A DNA stretch of 42,057 nucleotides, from positions 1-42,057 of IMG/VR virus record IMGVR_UViG_3300047174_000299. One strand, 5' to 3'. The position numbers were made by a program, and so were the translations under genes. Source of the stretch: a virus. Below the pieces are notes generated by a model. The model was not told the origin of the DNA. It was given only the letters and a program-made list of their open reading frames with translations, and searched no databases. Positions within the stretch are counted from its first letter, which is position 1, and each line of letters opens with the position of its first letter. This document shows positions 16,957 to 25,161 of the stretch, in pieces.

Positions 16957-18426
16957 TTAGGAGGCGCCGCCGTCGTGGACGTGCGGGTTTTTGAAGGCGT
17001 CGACCAGCTTCGAGAAGAGACCCTGCTTGCGGGCGCCCGTGGACGTCTGCGCCGACGTTGCGGCCCACTTGTTCAGATTGGTGCGCACGCCTTGTTGAAA
17101 TTCGGTGGGCGTATGCTGGATCGGAGTCGCAGGCGTTGCGGGTCGGGCCGGCAGCGCGATCTTGAGCGGCTCCTCGGCGGCCTTGATCGCGGGCGGCTTC
17201 GGGACATTGAGGCCGAGCTTTTCCGGCTCTTTGGCAGGCGCTGACTTCGCGGGAGACGCGGCGGCCATTCGTTCCTGCGACTTCTCGTGAAGTTCGGCAG
17301 CCTTGTAGGCATGCGCCTTGGAACCAGTCGCGATCGGCCCCATGCCGCCACGGTGATGGAGCGAATAAACGCCCGCGCCGTGCTGCTTGACCGCGTACGC
17401 GCCGCTACGTGCGACTTCCGAGGCTTTGCCCTGGCCCTTCTGCAAACGCCACACCGCGCGGCCGTCAGCCTGGCGCTCCAGCTTCCCGGCCGAGTTTGCC
17501 TTCATCTGGCTTTCGAGATCCTTGCCGACGGGCACGGCGCTTTTCTTGACTGGCCCTGATCGCGTCGCCGCGCGTGTCCGCGCTGCCGCCTTGGCAAACG
17601 GCTGCCCGCGCGATTCCATATTCGCGCGCCGCGTGATCCAGCCCTTGCGCGCCGCCTCACTGCGATCCGCGTTCGCCAGCGCCCAGGCCGCATCGGTAAA
17701 GCTCTCGTTGAAGTAGCCAAGCCACTCGTCGCGGTCCGTCTCTTCCAGGACGCCGTTGGCGACATACTCGCTGATCACGGCCTGCGCGGCCGTGTGCATC
17801 CCGGTCCCTTCAATGGCGTCCTCCTCGTTGGAGAGCGGCACCACCGGGATGTTCGGCCGGTTCGTGAAGGCGACGCTGTTGAGGCGGACCGGCATCATGA
17901 TCTTGCGCCCCTTGTCGTCTGTCTCGCCGGTGTAGGCCACGCCCCAGTAGGCCGAGAAGTACTTGAACGTCTTCTTGTCGATCAGCGACTGGCCGTCGGG
18001 CGTGAACTCCGCCCGTGCATAAATGCCGTCGTCGCGGTTGGCGATGTCCTTGATCCAGGCGTACGAGTTGGGGTCCGGATACTTGATCGGGTCCTGGTCG
18101 TGATGGCCCCGATACCAGGGACGCTCGCCGACGACCTTCTGTCCAACGATGGTCCGAAGCTCGTTCGCCATGGCCTCGCCGGCCGCGCGGTTCACGCGCT
18201 GGATGACGCCCTTTGGATACTTGCGCTTTCCATCCTTGGTGAAGCCGCCCGGGTGCGGGTAATCGCCGTAGGGCGCGATCTGAACCCAACCCTTCTCGTC
18301 CTGGTGAAACTCGTTGCAGAGGCCGTTCTCCGGCTCGGCCACCTGCGGCAGGTTGTCGTCGTGGTTGGCCAGGTCATGAAGCACTTCGCGTCGGCGGTGC
18401 AGCTTAAAGATGGCGGATAGATTCAT
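16957..18426 (-). CDS. Head maturation protease, Mu gpI-like
   Basis: A 489-residue protein starting at ATG 18426 in an ATGA overlap with the portal gene. Residues ~25-200 follow the Mu prophage I-protein protease pattern: VQIAPYGDYPHPGG, ERPWYRGHHDQDP, SYAWIKDIANRDDGIYARAE, and RLNSVAFTNRPNIPVVPLSNEED. This enzyme processes head proteins during assembly, usually including itself. DLAN occurs at residues 18-21 and ALAN further on. The C-terminal ~240 residues are Ala/Lys/Pro-rich and low-complexity, suggesting a fused scaffold-like tail as in Mu, where protease and scaffold share a reading frame. The catalytic residues cannot be assigned by eye. Confidence 0.75.
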   Translation of the reverse strand: MNLSAIFKLHRRREVLHDLANHDDNLPQVAEPENGLCNEFHQDEKGWVQIAPYGDYPHPGGFTKDGKRKYPKGVIQRVNRAAGEAMANELRTIVGQKVVGERPWYRGHHDQDPIKYPDPNSYAWIKDIANRDDGIYARAEFTPDGQSLIDKKTFKYFSAYWGVAYTGETDDKGRKIMMPVRLNSVAFTNRPNIPVVPLSNEEDAIEGTGMHTAAQAVISEYVANGVLEETDRDEWLGYFNESFTDAAWALANADRSEAARKGWITRRANMESRGQPFAKAAARTRAATRSGPVKKSAVPVGKDLESQMKANSAGKLERQADGRAVWRLQKGQGKASEVARSGAYAVKQHGAGVYSLHHRGGMGPIATGSKAHAYKAAELHEKSQERMAAASPAKSAPAKEPEKLGLNVPKPPAIKAAEEPLKIALPARPATPATPIQHTPTEFQQGVRTNLNKWAATSAQTSTGARKQGLFSKLVDAFKNPHVHDGGAS

Positions 18427-20030
18427 GCGTTGAGTCCGGTGGGTTGGGTGAGGCCGTCCAGGTAGGCGGCGGTGTAGGCGGCGGAAAGAAGGGTTGCCGT
18501 GCTTGGATCGGTCTCGACCGCCTTGAGCACGCTGGGCAGATCGTCGATGACGCGGCGGACCTCGTTCTCCAGGTCCGACTCCGGATCCGCGAGGATCTTC
18601 GCGATGCGCTGGTCCAGCGGCTTGAGCGCGGCGGCCTGCAATGGCAGGAGGCGCTGGCGCACCGCGCCGATCAGGCGAATGTGCTGCATTTGGTAACTGG
18701 ACAGCCGCTCGTTGCCGAGGCCCGGTGGGATCTGCTCGTCCTGTTGCGGCGGCGTGAGCAGCGTCTCGCCGGGCTTCGCGGCCACGCGGCCGTACCGGCG
18801 CATCGCATCCTCCACGCTGAGCTGCGCGCCGGCGCTGAGCAGGAACTGATCGACGGCGAGGTCCTGCGCGGTGGCCTCCTTCGGCGGGATGACCACGCGA
18901 TAACGGACCAGCGGCAGCGTGCCGAAAAGGTACTGGCAGGCGGGGCGCACCAGGCGCCGGTTGATCGTGTCCTCGATCATCTTCACGTCGTCGTCGAGGA
19001 TGATCTCCGCCTCGTCCTCCTGCCGGTTGGATCCACGGCCCTGCGCGTGCGCGCCGCTCGATTGCGTGGAGAGATCGCCGCCGCGCCACAGCGCCGCGAT
19101 GCGCGCGTCCATCCGCTTGACCAGCGGCTCGTAGGGCAGCGCCGCCTGGGAGCCTTTCAGGTCCACGACATCGATCTTGTCCATCGAGCTCTTGATCGCG
19201 GCGAGGTCCGACGCCAGGTAGCGCAGCGCTTCCTCCAACGCGGTCCAGGTCTGCGAACCCTTCGGCGAATCGGTTGTGCCGATGAAGGCCGGCATGCCGT
19301 TGCGCTCGCAGAACGTGGCCCAGTCCAGCAGGGGCATCTTCTTGAGGGTGTGTGCGATCATCGTCGCGATCATCAACCCCTCGCCGACGGTGATCATCCA
19401 GCCGCCCTCGTCCAGGTCGATGCCTTGGGTTTCACCCTCCTGCTGCAGGTAGCGCAGGCGCCCGAGCGTGCGCTCGAAAAACCAGAGAGGCGTCCAGCGC
19501 AGCTCCGCCGTGAGGTTGCCATCCTCCTGCGGCTGCCAGACGATCTCGTGGATGGAGTAGCGCGAGCCGACAGCGCTCATCATCTGGCGCTTCATCAACG
19601 TCTCGCCGCCGACGTGGTCGGTGTCGATCGTGCTGGTCGCCGTGATGTTCGAGAAGAAGTACTCGATCTTCTCCTGCTGCGCGGCCGCTTCGTCCAGTTG
19701 CGATTCGTCCAGGTTCTCCGTCGGCTCGATCTGGTAGTCGTAACGGGAGATGGCCTTTTCGCGCAGCGGCTTGACCAGGGCAACGACGTCGTCACGCTCC
19801 GCGATCTCCGCCCAGGCAATCGAAATCTCGCGCGGGTAGCCGATACGAAAGCGGTTGATGTACCAGCCCAGCAGCTCCGGCGTGAGGTACCGGAGAGGAT
19901 TGAAGCCGGATCGCAGGTAAAGCTGCACACGGGCGGAGGAAACGACCGGGCCCTTGGTCGGCAGCTTCTTCGGCAGGCCTTTTACCTTGGCGGCGGCCAC
20001 CGTCTTTTTGCGTTTGCCGCGCTGCGTCAT
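18423..20030 (-). CDS. Portal protein, Mu gp29-like (DUF935)
   Basis: A 535-residue portal subunit that forms the dodecameric DNA-entry vertex. Family features of Mu gp29-like portals are visible: a basic N-terminus; an early helix LLGWYINRFRIGYPREI; the segment RRQMMSAVGSRYSIHEIVWQ; AELRWTPLWFFE; FIGTTDSPKGSQTWTALEEA; a long helix KSSMDKIDVVDLKGSQ; and DDDVKMIEDTINRRLVRPAC. Length is typical (about 500-540). It overlaps the large terminase and protease genes by 4 bp each, as expected for a packaging operon. Confidence 0.85.
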   Translation of the reverse strand: MTQRGKRKKTVAAAKVKGLPKKLPTKGPVVSSARVQLYLRSGFNPLRYLTPELLGWYINRFRIGYPREISIAWAEIAERDDVVALVKPLREKAISRYDYQIEPTENLDESQLDEAAAQQEKIEYFFSNITATSTIDTDHVGGETLMKRQMMSAVGSRYSIHEIVWQPQEDGNLTAELRWTPLWFFERTLGRLRYLQQEGETQGIDLDEGGWMITVGEGLMIATMIAHTLKKMPLLDWATFCERNGMPAFIGTTDSPKGSQTWTALEEALRYLASDLAAIKSSMDKIDVVDLKGSQAALPYEPLVKRMDARIAALWRGGDLSTQSSGAHAQGRGSNRQEDEAEIILDDDVKMIEDTINRRLVRPACQYLFGTLPLVRYRVVIPPKEATAQDLAVDQFLLSAGAQLSVEDAMRRYGRVAAKPGETLLTPPQQDEQIPPGLGNERLSSYQMQHIRLIGAVRQRLLPLQAAALKPLDQRIAKILADPESDLENEVRRVIDDLPSVLKAVETDPSTATLLSAAYTAAYLDGLTQPTGLNA

Positions 20031-22027
20031 CCGACAACCCTCCGGTTGAAGCGGCGGCTGCTGACCTGGGCGCGCGTGATGCCGACGCGCTGAAACTGGA
20101 ACGGCCCCGCCTTACCGTGGAGCGCCTCACCCTCGGCCAGGGCGCTGTAGGCATTCGCCAGGAGGAAGTGATTCTCGCAGCCGTCGACGTAATCGCCGAT
20201 GTCCCCGTTATCCTTGCGTTCGCGCTCGCTGCCGACGATGAAGTGGGAGGCGACCGTGTCGATCATCTCCACGCCCCGGCGCGGCAGCAGCGTGGCCGGC
20301 TCGACGCGCATGACGTTCTCGAAGTACTCGGTCACGCCCTCCTCCGGCGTGAGCAGCTCGCGCACGACGCGGTCGATCGAGTCCTGGCGGTTGCACTTGA
20401 TCAGCGGCACGAACTTCTTCAGGCCGCCTTCATCGAACTGGTCGAACCCGTGCTCGATGCCCGCGCCTTCCTGCTTCTTGTCGAACCGCACGACGGCGCA
20501 GCGCAGGTTTTTCCAGCGGCCCTTGTTGCCGTCCCAGGCGAGTCCGCCGGGCAGCGCGAGGTAGACGTCGGCGCCGTAGATGGGATCCGGCACGACCGGC
20601 CACGCCTGCAGCGCATCGAGCCCGTTCAACGCCAGCGCAAGCGAACGCGCCTTCGACGCCTCCGGCCGCTGGTCGATAAAGAGGCAGCTGCAGCCGATGG
20701 AATGGAACAGCGCGGTGCAGCGCGTGACGATGTCCGACGAGGGCAGCGTCGTGGCGTAGATGATGCGCTTGCGCCGTGCGCTCTCCCGCTCCTTGGCGAT
20801 GAAGAATGACTTGTCGCCCACGTCGACGCCGGCGTAGACCGGGCGGCCGGCCGCCGGCTTGTTGCGCATGTCGTAGGGCTCCAGATCGCGCGCGCGGTCC
20901 AGCACGGCAGGGGTGAGCGCCTGCGTGCTCGACTGCGGCAGCGCGAGCACATCGCAACGGAAGACGATCATCCGCTCGGCGTCGTTCACCGCCAGCGTCC
21001 ACTCCGCCACGATCTTCGACAGGCTGATCGCGCCAATGCCGAGCTGGGAAAGGCGGAAGGACCAGTTGCGCATGCCGATGCGTTCCGGCTTGCGGTGCGT
21101 CCACTCCACCGCGCGGCGATCCAGCGTCGCGCCGGTGAGCGGATGCGCGAGGTAGTAGACTTGCTCCGGGTGGTGCGTGGCCACGACGTGCGACGGATCC
21201 GCGTCGCGGCGGAAGTCGCCGGCAAAGGTGAGCTTCGGATCGGTCGGACTCGGCGCCGCGTCCAGCTGGCAGCGCACAATGCCCGGGAAAGCCTCCTCCG
21301 GGTTGATTCCGCCCAGCTCCATCACGCCCTGGCTGCCGCTGCGCCACGCCGAGTTCATCCCCCGGCCGTTGACCCGCTGCGTGCCGATGCGCAGCTCCAG
21401 CCGCAGATCGGATGCGCCCATGCGGCCGGCGGCGAACTTGCCGTACTTCTCCGGGATGTCGTCGCATTCGTCCTTCTCGATGATGTCGGCGGAGAACGTC
21501 GTCGGCGTCTTCTGCAAGCCCATGGCCATCGCCTGGGCGCGGCTGCGGCCGTCGTTGACCGTGAAGGCGCCCTTGCGGTCCACCGCCTTGCCGGACTCGT
21601 TGATCGCCTTGCCGACCTGCATCATGCGCGCCAGCCACGGGATCTGGTCGACCACGTCGGGCCGGAACTTTGCATCCATCACGCCGGCGACCAGGTCGCG
21701 GTCCGGCAGAAAGAGGATGCCGTTGAGAAACCGCTGCGAGGTTGCGTAGGCGAGGAAGTTGAGTTCCAGGATGGTCTTGCCGAACTGCGCACCGCCGGCG
21801 ATCGCGACGACGGAATCCGCCAGGTTGCCGGCCAGGATGCGATCCAACGTCGTGACGATTTCCCGTAACGCCTCGCGGCCCTCGAAGGTGTAGGGCACGT
21901 GCCGGCCGCCCTTGCCCGGCACCCTGGCGTCCTGCAGGAGGAACTCCTCGAAGGTGGCGCGATCCGGCCGGCCTTCGATGGTCTTGCCGCCCAGCTTCTG
22001 GTCCAGGATGTCGACGGCGGATTTCAT
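20027..22027 (-). CDS. Terminase large subunit, Mu gp28-like
   Basis: A 666-residue packaging motor. I set the start at ATG 22027, an ATGA overlap with the small terminase; the upstream frame is antisense-like. The ATPase domain carries a Walker A loop GGAQFGKT (78-85) and a Walker B-like DIIEKDE (D186, E187). The nuclease domain shows an RNase H-like set of acids: GVDVGDKSF (D402), CLFIDQRPE (D452) and GDYVDGCENH (D612, D615). Packaging ATPase and headful/end cleavage nuclease therefore both look intact. It is longer than Mu gp28 (~550), and resemblance to GpA-type terminases cannot be excluded. Confidence 0.8.
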   Translation of the reverse strand: MKSAVDILDQKLGGKTIEGRPDRATFEEFLLQDARVPGKGGRHVPYTFEGREALREIVTTLDRILAGNLADSVVAIAGGAQFGKTILELNFLAYATSQRFLNGILFLPDRDLVAGVMDAKFRPDVVDQIPWLARMMQVGKAINESGKAVDRKGAFTVNDGRSRAQAMAMGLQKTPTTFSADIIEKDECDDIPEKYGKFAAGRMGASDLRLELRIGTQRVNGRGMNSAWRSGSQGVMELGGINPEEAFPGIVRCQLDAAPSPTDPKLTFAGDFRRDADPSHVVATHHPEQVYYLAHPLTGATLDRRAVEWTHRKPERIGMRNWSFRLSQLGIGAISLSKIVAEWTLAVNDAERMIVFRCDVLALPQSSTQALTPAVLDRARDLEPYDMRNKPAAGRPVYAGVDVGDKSFFIAKERESARRKRIIYATTLPSSDIVTRCTALFHSIGCSCLFIDQRPEASKARSLALALNGLDALQAWPVVPDPIYGADVYLALPGGLAWDGNKGRWKNLRCAVVRFDKKQEGAGIEHGFDQFDEGGLKKFVPLIKCNRQDSIDRVVRELLTPEEGVTEYFENVMRVEPATLLPRRGVEMIDTVASHFIVGSERERKDNGDIGDYVDGCENHFLLANAYSALAEGEALHGKAGPFQFQRVGITRAQVSSRRFNRRVVG

Positions 22028-22572
22028 TTCGCGATCGCTCCCTTCAATGCCTCGAAGGCCGCCAGCGCCGCCGGGTTGTCCTTGATCTGCGTGTGCAGCT
22101 CCTCCAGCCCTAGCTCGATCTTCTTCATCAGCGAGGACCGGAACTTTTCCTTCTCGAACGCGAGCGACTCCGACTTCTTGTCCTGGTCCCGCCGCTTGAG
22201 CAGAAGCCCCATCAAGTTCTTCACGTCCTTCGGATCGATCGACGGCGCGCTCGCCATCTCGAAGCACCAGCGCTCCAGGAGTGCGATCGTGGACTTGTCG
22301 AAATCCTCCGGGCTGGTCTCCGCTTCGGAACGCACTGACTTGGAAAGCGTCGCCGCGCGCTGCCTGCGTTCCAGTAGCGCTGAGGTGCAGTACTCCGAGT
22401 AAAACTCCGACAGCGCCCGGACGGAGGTTTCGATATAGAACGGCTCCTTCTCCAGCAGTACGAGCGCCTTGCCGTAGGACATGCCGCGCAGCAGCCACGA
22501 GACGAGTTCCTCCCGCTGTTCGTCGGGAAGGTTCATCAGCTTCGAGTCGCTGCGTGGCTTGCGGAATCCCAT
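22024..22572 (-). CDS. Terminase small subunit, Mu gp27-like (DUF3486)
   Basis: A 182-residue protein directly upstream of the large terminase. The N-terminus (MGFRKPRSDSKLMNLPDEQR followed by EELVSWLLRGMSYGKAL) matches the start of Mu gp27-type small terminases: a basic leader, then an HTH-like segment beginning LP-EQREEL. The rest is helical with a long charged coiled coil (FEKEKFRSSLMKKIELGLEE). These proteins recognise phage DNA for packaging. The start abuts the stop of the upstream wHTH gene. Confidence 0.75.
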   Translation of the reverse strand: MGFRKPRSDSKLMNLPDEQREELVSWLLRGMSYGKALVLLEKEPFYIETSVRALSEFYSEYCTSALLERRQRAATLSKSVRSEAETSPEDFDKSTIALLERWCFEMASAPSIDPKDVKNLMGLLLKRRDQDKKSESLAFEKEKFRSSLMKKIELGLEELHTQIKDNPAALAAFEALKGAIAK

Positions 22573-22812
22573 TCATGACTCCTTCAGCCAGGCGCGGCCG
22601 GCGCCGGTGATTTTCCATTTCACGCGGCCTTGCACGCGCTGCGAAACGACGAGCCTCTGCGTCTCCAGCTCATTCAGCAGCGTGCGGAACTCAGCGACGG
22701 TGACGGCTTCCGCCGCCATGTTGTTGACCTCGACAAAGAGCACGTCCTCGCTCTGGAGGTAGACCTCGGGAAACGTGGCCAGGATGTGGAGGGTGGCGCG
22801 ATCCGGCTTCAT
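22573..22812 (-). CDS. Small winged-helix protein in gp26 position
   Basis: A 79-residue protein starting at ATG 22812 in an ATGA overlap with the gp25-like gene. It reads as a winged helix: helix LHILATFPEVY, helix TVAEFRTLLNELETQRLVV, then a wing of two strands SQRVQGRVKWKITGAGRAW. Mu has a small gene, gp26, at the same place between gp25 and the small terminase. A role in late regulation or in DNA recognition during packaging would fit, but neither is shown. Confidence 0.6.
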   Translation of the reverse strand: MKPDRATLHILATFPEVYLQSEDVLFVEVNNMAAEAVTVAEFRTLLNELETQRLVVSQRVQGRVKWKITGAGRAWLKES

Positions 22813-23267
22813 GCGGCTCCGTGCAGGCGCTGGCTGTGCGAGCGCAACCGCTCCTTGGCGGCGCCCAGCTCGGTCAGCAGCGGGTTGATCCGGTTGTGCA
22901 GGTCGATGGCGCGCTGCTCGTGCCTCGCCTCGTTGGTAATCACCAGCGCCTTGATCTCCGAGACGGATTGCTCGATGCGCGACGCGTCGGTGCGCACGTT
23001 GGTCAGCCGCGTATCCTGGTTGACGAGCGTCGTCGAGAAAATCTCGCGCGCGTGGGCCAGCTCCTCCTTGGTGGCGAAATGCTTCTCCGCCCATTCGCGC
23101 AGCTCCTTGCCGAGCTGGCTGGACGAGGGCTTGTCGCGGAATCGGTTGATCAGGTCGCCGATTTCATTGACCGCCTTGGCCGTGGCCGCCACGGCGACGA
23201 CCAGGATGCCGACGACGGCCATCTCCCAGACCATGTCCGGGATCTCTGCCGCGAAGACCGGGATCAA
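22809..23267 (-). CDS. Membrane-anchored coiled-coil protein, Mu gp25-like (DUF2730-like)
   Basis: A 152-residue protein with an N-terminal membrane helix (MVWEMAVVGILVVAVAATAKAV) followed by a long charged coiled coil (KELREWAEKHFATKEELAHA to the end). This TM plus coiled-coil layout and the position upstream of gp26/gp27 homologues match Mu gp25. Its function in Mu is not established; a lysis-accessory or packaging-accessory role is possible. Both ends overlap neighbours by 4 bp. Confidence 0.65.
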   Translation of the reverse strand: MIPVFAAEIPDMVWEMAVVGILVVAVAATAKAVNEIGDLINRFRDKPSSSQLGKELREWAEKHFATKEELAHAREIFSTTLVNQDTRLTNVRTDASRIEQSVSEIKALVITNEARHEQRAIDLHNRINPLLTELGAAKERLRSHSQRLHGAA

Positions 23268-23863
23268 GCGGTCTCCTTTCCGGCCGGTGCGGCCGTGCCG
23301 CTCGATGGGGCGCCGGCCACGCCCGACTCGCCTTTCGACCCGAAAGTTAGAATGGTCTGCGCCGTGGCTTCGGCCGCTTCGCCGGCCTGGACGCCGATGA
23401 CCGGCGCGCCGCCCAGGGAGATGTAGCGGGCCGCGTCAATGATCCGGAACGAGACCTTCAGCAGACCGGCCTCCAGATCGCCCTCCAGCGCCACAAAGGC
23501 GGGCGGCGTCAGATCGATCGGGCGGTCTTCAACCAGGTCCGGCCCGCAATCGATCAGCGGGATGATGATGCCGCGATAGTCGACGGAAAGCTGCCGGTCC
23601 GCGCGCCACACCTGCACATAGGTTTTCAGGTACGGCATCGTCGGCAGCGGCGAGCCCTTGCAGCCGGGGACCGCCGCGCCGTTGGAAATCGCCATCGGCA
23701 GCGCGCAGCCCAGCAAGCCGGGATTGCTCCGCGTGTTCAGGCCGCTGGCCGTGCGCCCGTCGTCGTCGGGATCGTTCGGGCCGCCAAACCACGACGCGGT
23801 GACGTTGAGGACATAGATGTCCCCCACCGCGCCGGGCTGCCAGGTATAGGGCTTGGCGCTCAC
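23264..23863 (-). CDS. RlpA-like double-psi beta-barrel protein, candidate cell-wall lytic enzyme
   Basis: A 199-residue protein. I choose GTG 23863 as start because it forms a GTGA overlap with the upstream gene; a TTG at 23869 is the alternative. The chain shows the double-psi beta-barrel pattern of RlpA and related lytic transglycosylases: VTASWFGG ... DGRTASGLNTR, then GCALPMAI, then IIIPLIDCGPDLVEDRPIDLTPPAF, where RlpA-type domains have V-V-x-D-x-GP-x-R-x-IDLS. It lies in the lysis region where Mu carries its endolysin, and no lysozyme-type gene is visible. No signal peptide is apparent, so export would need the holin. Confidence 0.6.
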   Translation of the reverse strand: MSAKPYTWQPGAVGDIYVLNVTASWFGGPNDPDDDGRTASGLNTRSNPGLLGCALPMAISNGAAVPGCKGSPLPTMPYLKTYVQVWRADRQLSVDYRGIIIPLIDCGPDLVEDRPIDLTPPAFVALEGDLEAGLLKVSFRIIDAARYISLGGAPVIGVQAGEAAEATAQTILTFGSKGESGVAGAPSSGTAAPAGKETA

Positions 23864-24141
23864 TCGCAATCAGGGAGGCGGTAGATTTTCTTGATGTCGC
23901 TGAACGCGAATGATCGCGGCGCGCTGCGCTCGTTCTTCCGGCGGTGCTCGTGGAAGCGGCCGTCGAACGCGTACGTGGCCACGGTATGCCGAAACTTCGG
24001 CAGCCCATCGTCGTCGCTCGGCACCAGGAGGAGGTAGTCCGTGCCTTCCTCAACGGAGGGCAGGCTCACCCGTTCAAAAAGGGCCTTGGGTTTTGCGGCG
24101 CTCTTCTTTTTCGCTGGGAGTTTCTTCTCGGTCGTTTTCAT
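23860..24141 (-). CDS. Small hypothetical protein, Lys-rich N-terminus
   Basis: A 93-residue protein in the lysis region. The first ~22 residues are Lys/Ala-rich (KKLPAKKKSAAKPK); the rest has beta-type segments (TDYLLLVPSDDDGLP) and ends DIKKIYRLPDCE. It is overlapped at its 5' end by a small membrane-protein frame (24074..24238). No family is recognised. Confidence 0.5.
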   Translation of the reverse strand: MKTTEKKLPAKKKSAAKPKALFERVSLPSVEEGTDYLLLVPSDDDGLPKFRHTVATYAFDGRFHEHRRKNERSAPRSFAFSDIKKIYRLPDCE

Positions 24142-24238
24142 GTTGGTTTTCTTTCACGCTTCCGCCGACGATCGCTGCCGTGCTGATGACCAGGACGACG
24201 AGCACGAAAAGCGCGAACGTGACGGTCTGGTCGTTCAC
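24074..24238 (-). CDS. Small single-span membrane protein in lysis region
   Basis: A 54-residue frame starting at GTG 24238 in a GTGA overlap with the lipoprotein stop (TGA at 24237-24235), so translational coupling is likely. It has a short N-terminus (MNDQTVT), one membrane helix (FALFVLVVLVISTAAIVGG) and a strongly charged C-terminus (ENDREETPSEKEERRK). It overlaps the next gene by 68 bp in another frame. Architecture fits a small holin, antiholin or inner spanin-like protein. It is inferred from the overlap pattern and hydrophobicity only. Confidence 0.5.
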   Translation of the reverse strand: MNDQTVTFALFVLVVLVISTAAIVGGSVKENQHENDREETPSEKEERRKTQGPF

Positions 24239-24693
24239 TTGGCCGTGGCGCCTCCGCTGCTGACGTAGGTGAACATCACGCCCTTATCGATGGCGGTAAG
24301 AGGAGTGGATCCCGGCAGATGGTTAAGCACGCCCTGGACGCGCCATTGCTCGTGGCTGACGTACCAGATCGAGACAAAGCCGCTCGTGCCGCCAACGCGC
24401 TTCGCGACCCTGGCGGCGAGGCCGTCCGTGACGACGTTGTAGCCGCGCCCGTTGATCGTGATGTCGTCCAGCAGGCCGCCGTTGAACTCGTTCATCCCCT
24501 TCGGCGTGGTGGCGTCGGGATAGTCCGTCGCCGCCTTGCCGCCGTCCGGGGTCATGGTGCAGCCGGCCAGCAACATGGCGGCCACGGCGATGACGATGGC
24601 CAGGATGAGGGCGGGGCCGATCAGCTGAAACGAAAGCCGGTCCGCCTTCATCATGCCCGGGCCGCGCCGGTCGTGCGCCGTGTAGTTCCTCAC
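24235..24693 (-). CDS. Putative lipoprotein in lysis region
   Basis: A 152-residue protein. GTG 24693 forms a GTGA overlap with the upstream gene and is my preferred start; ATG 24654 is a reasonable alternative giving 139 residues. A hydrophobic segment (LILAIVIAVAAMLLAGC) ends in a lipobox LLAGC, so the mature protein would be an outer- or inner-membrane lipoprotein. The remainder is beta-rich (DDITINGRGYNVVTDGLAAR; VMFTYVSSGGATAK). An outer spanin role is possible from its position, but it is longer than most. Confidence 0.55.
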   Translation of the reverse strand: MRNYTAHDRRGPGMMKADRLSFQLIGPALILAIVIAVAAMLLAGCTMTPDGGKAATDYPDATTPKGMNEFNGGLLDDITINGRGYNVVTDGLAARVAKRVGGTSGFVSIWYVSHEQWRVQGVLNHLPGSTPLTAIDKGVMFTYVSSGGATAK

Positions 24694-24917
24694 GACACCG
24701 CCTCCACTTCCTTGCGCTCGGCTTCCAGGTTGTTGGCCTTCTGCGCGGCGACGAACGCGTCCAGCTCGGCCAGGCGCTGCTTCGCGGCAGCCGCCTTCTG
24801 CTCGTCCGGCGAATTGGCCTCGCGCTGCAATTCGGTGATGAGGCCGAGTGAGGCGGCGCCCAGCTCCAGCGCTCCGCCGATGGGGCCGCTGATCCCGATG
24901 TTCGCGTTGATGTCCAT
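24690..24917 (-). CDS. Small hypothetical protein, Ala-rich coiled coil
   Basis: A 75-residue protein. A Gly/Ile-rich N-terminal stretch (NIGISGPIGGALELGAASLG) precedes a charged helix (ITELQREANSPDEQKAAAAK and onward). It starts one base inside the stop of its upstream neighbour (TGATG overlap). The first segment is only weakly hydrophobic. Function unknown; part of the lysis region by position. Confidence 0.5.
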   Translation of the reverse strand: MDINANIGISGPIGGALELGAASLGLITELQREANSPDEQKAAAAKQRLAELDAFVAAQKANNLEAERKEVEAVS

Positions 24918-25159
24918 CAGCCGAGGTGTTGCTGGATCTGCGAGAAGACGTCGCCGTAGGACGCGAGCCAGGGCTTGTCGATGACATCCACGACCAGCGT
25001 CGTGCCGTCGTAGGTGAAGTTGGCCGTGAGCGCGCCGAACATGGTCTTGCCCGTGATCTGCCCGCTGTTGCCGGGCGGCACGGTGATGTGGTTGTCCGCC
25101 AGCTCGGCGCGCATCTTGTCGATCTGCGCCGGCGTGACGGGTGAGAAGGTTTTCTCCAT
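24917..25159 (-). CDS. Small hypothetical protein
   Basis: An 80-residue soluble-looking protein (MEKTFSPVTPAQIDKMRAEL start) with a beta-rich core: GQITGKTMFGALTANFTYDG then TTLVVDVIDKPWLASYG. The pattern resembles small phage proteins that fold as a compact alpha+beta domain with a C-terminal strand 'TLVVDVIDKPWL', but I cannot name the family. It lies between two lipoprotein genes of the lysis region. Confidence 0.55.
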   Translation of the reverse strand: MEKTFSPVTPAQIDKMRAELADNHITVPPGNSGQITGKTMFGALTANFTYDGTTLVVDVIDKPWLASYGDVFSQIQQHLG

Positions 25160-25161
25160 GG

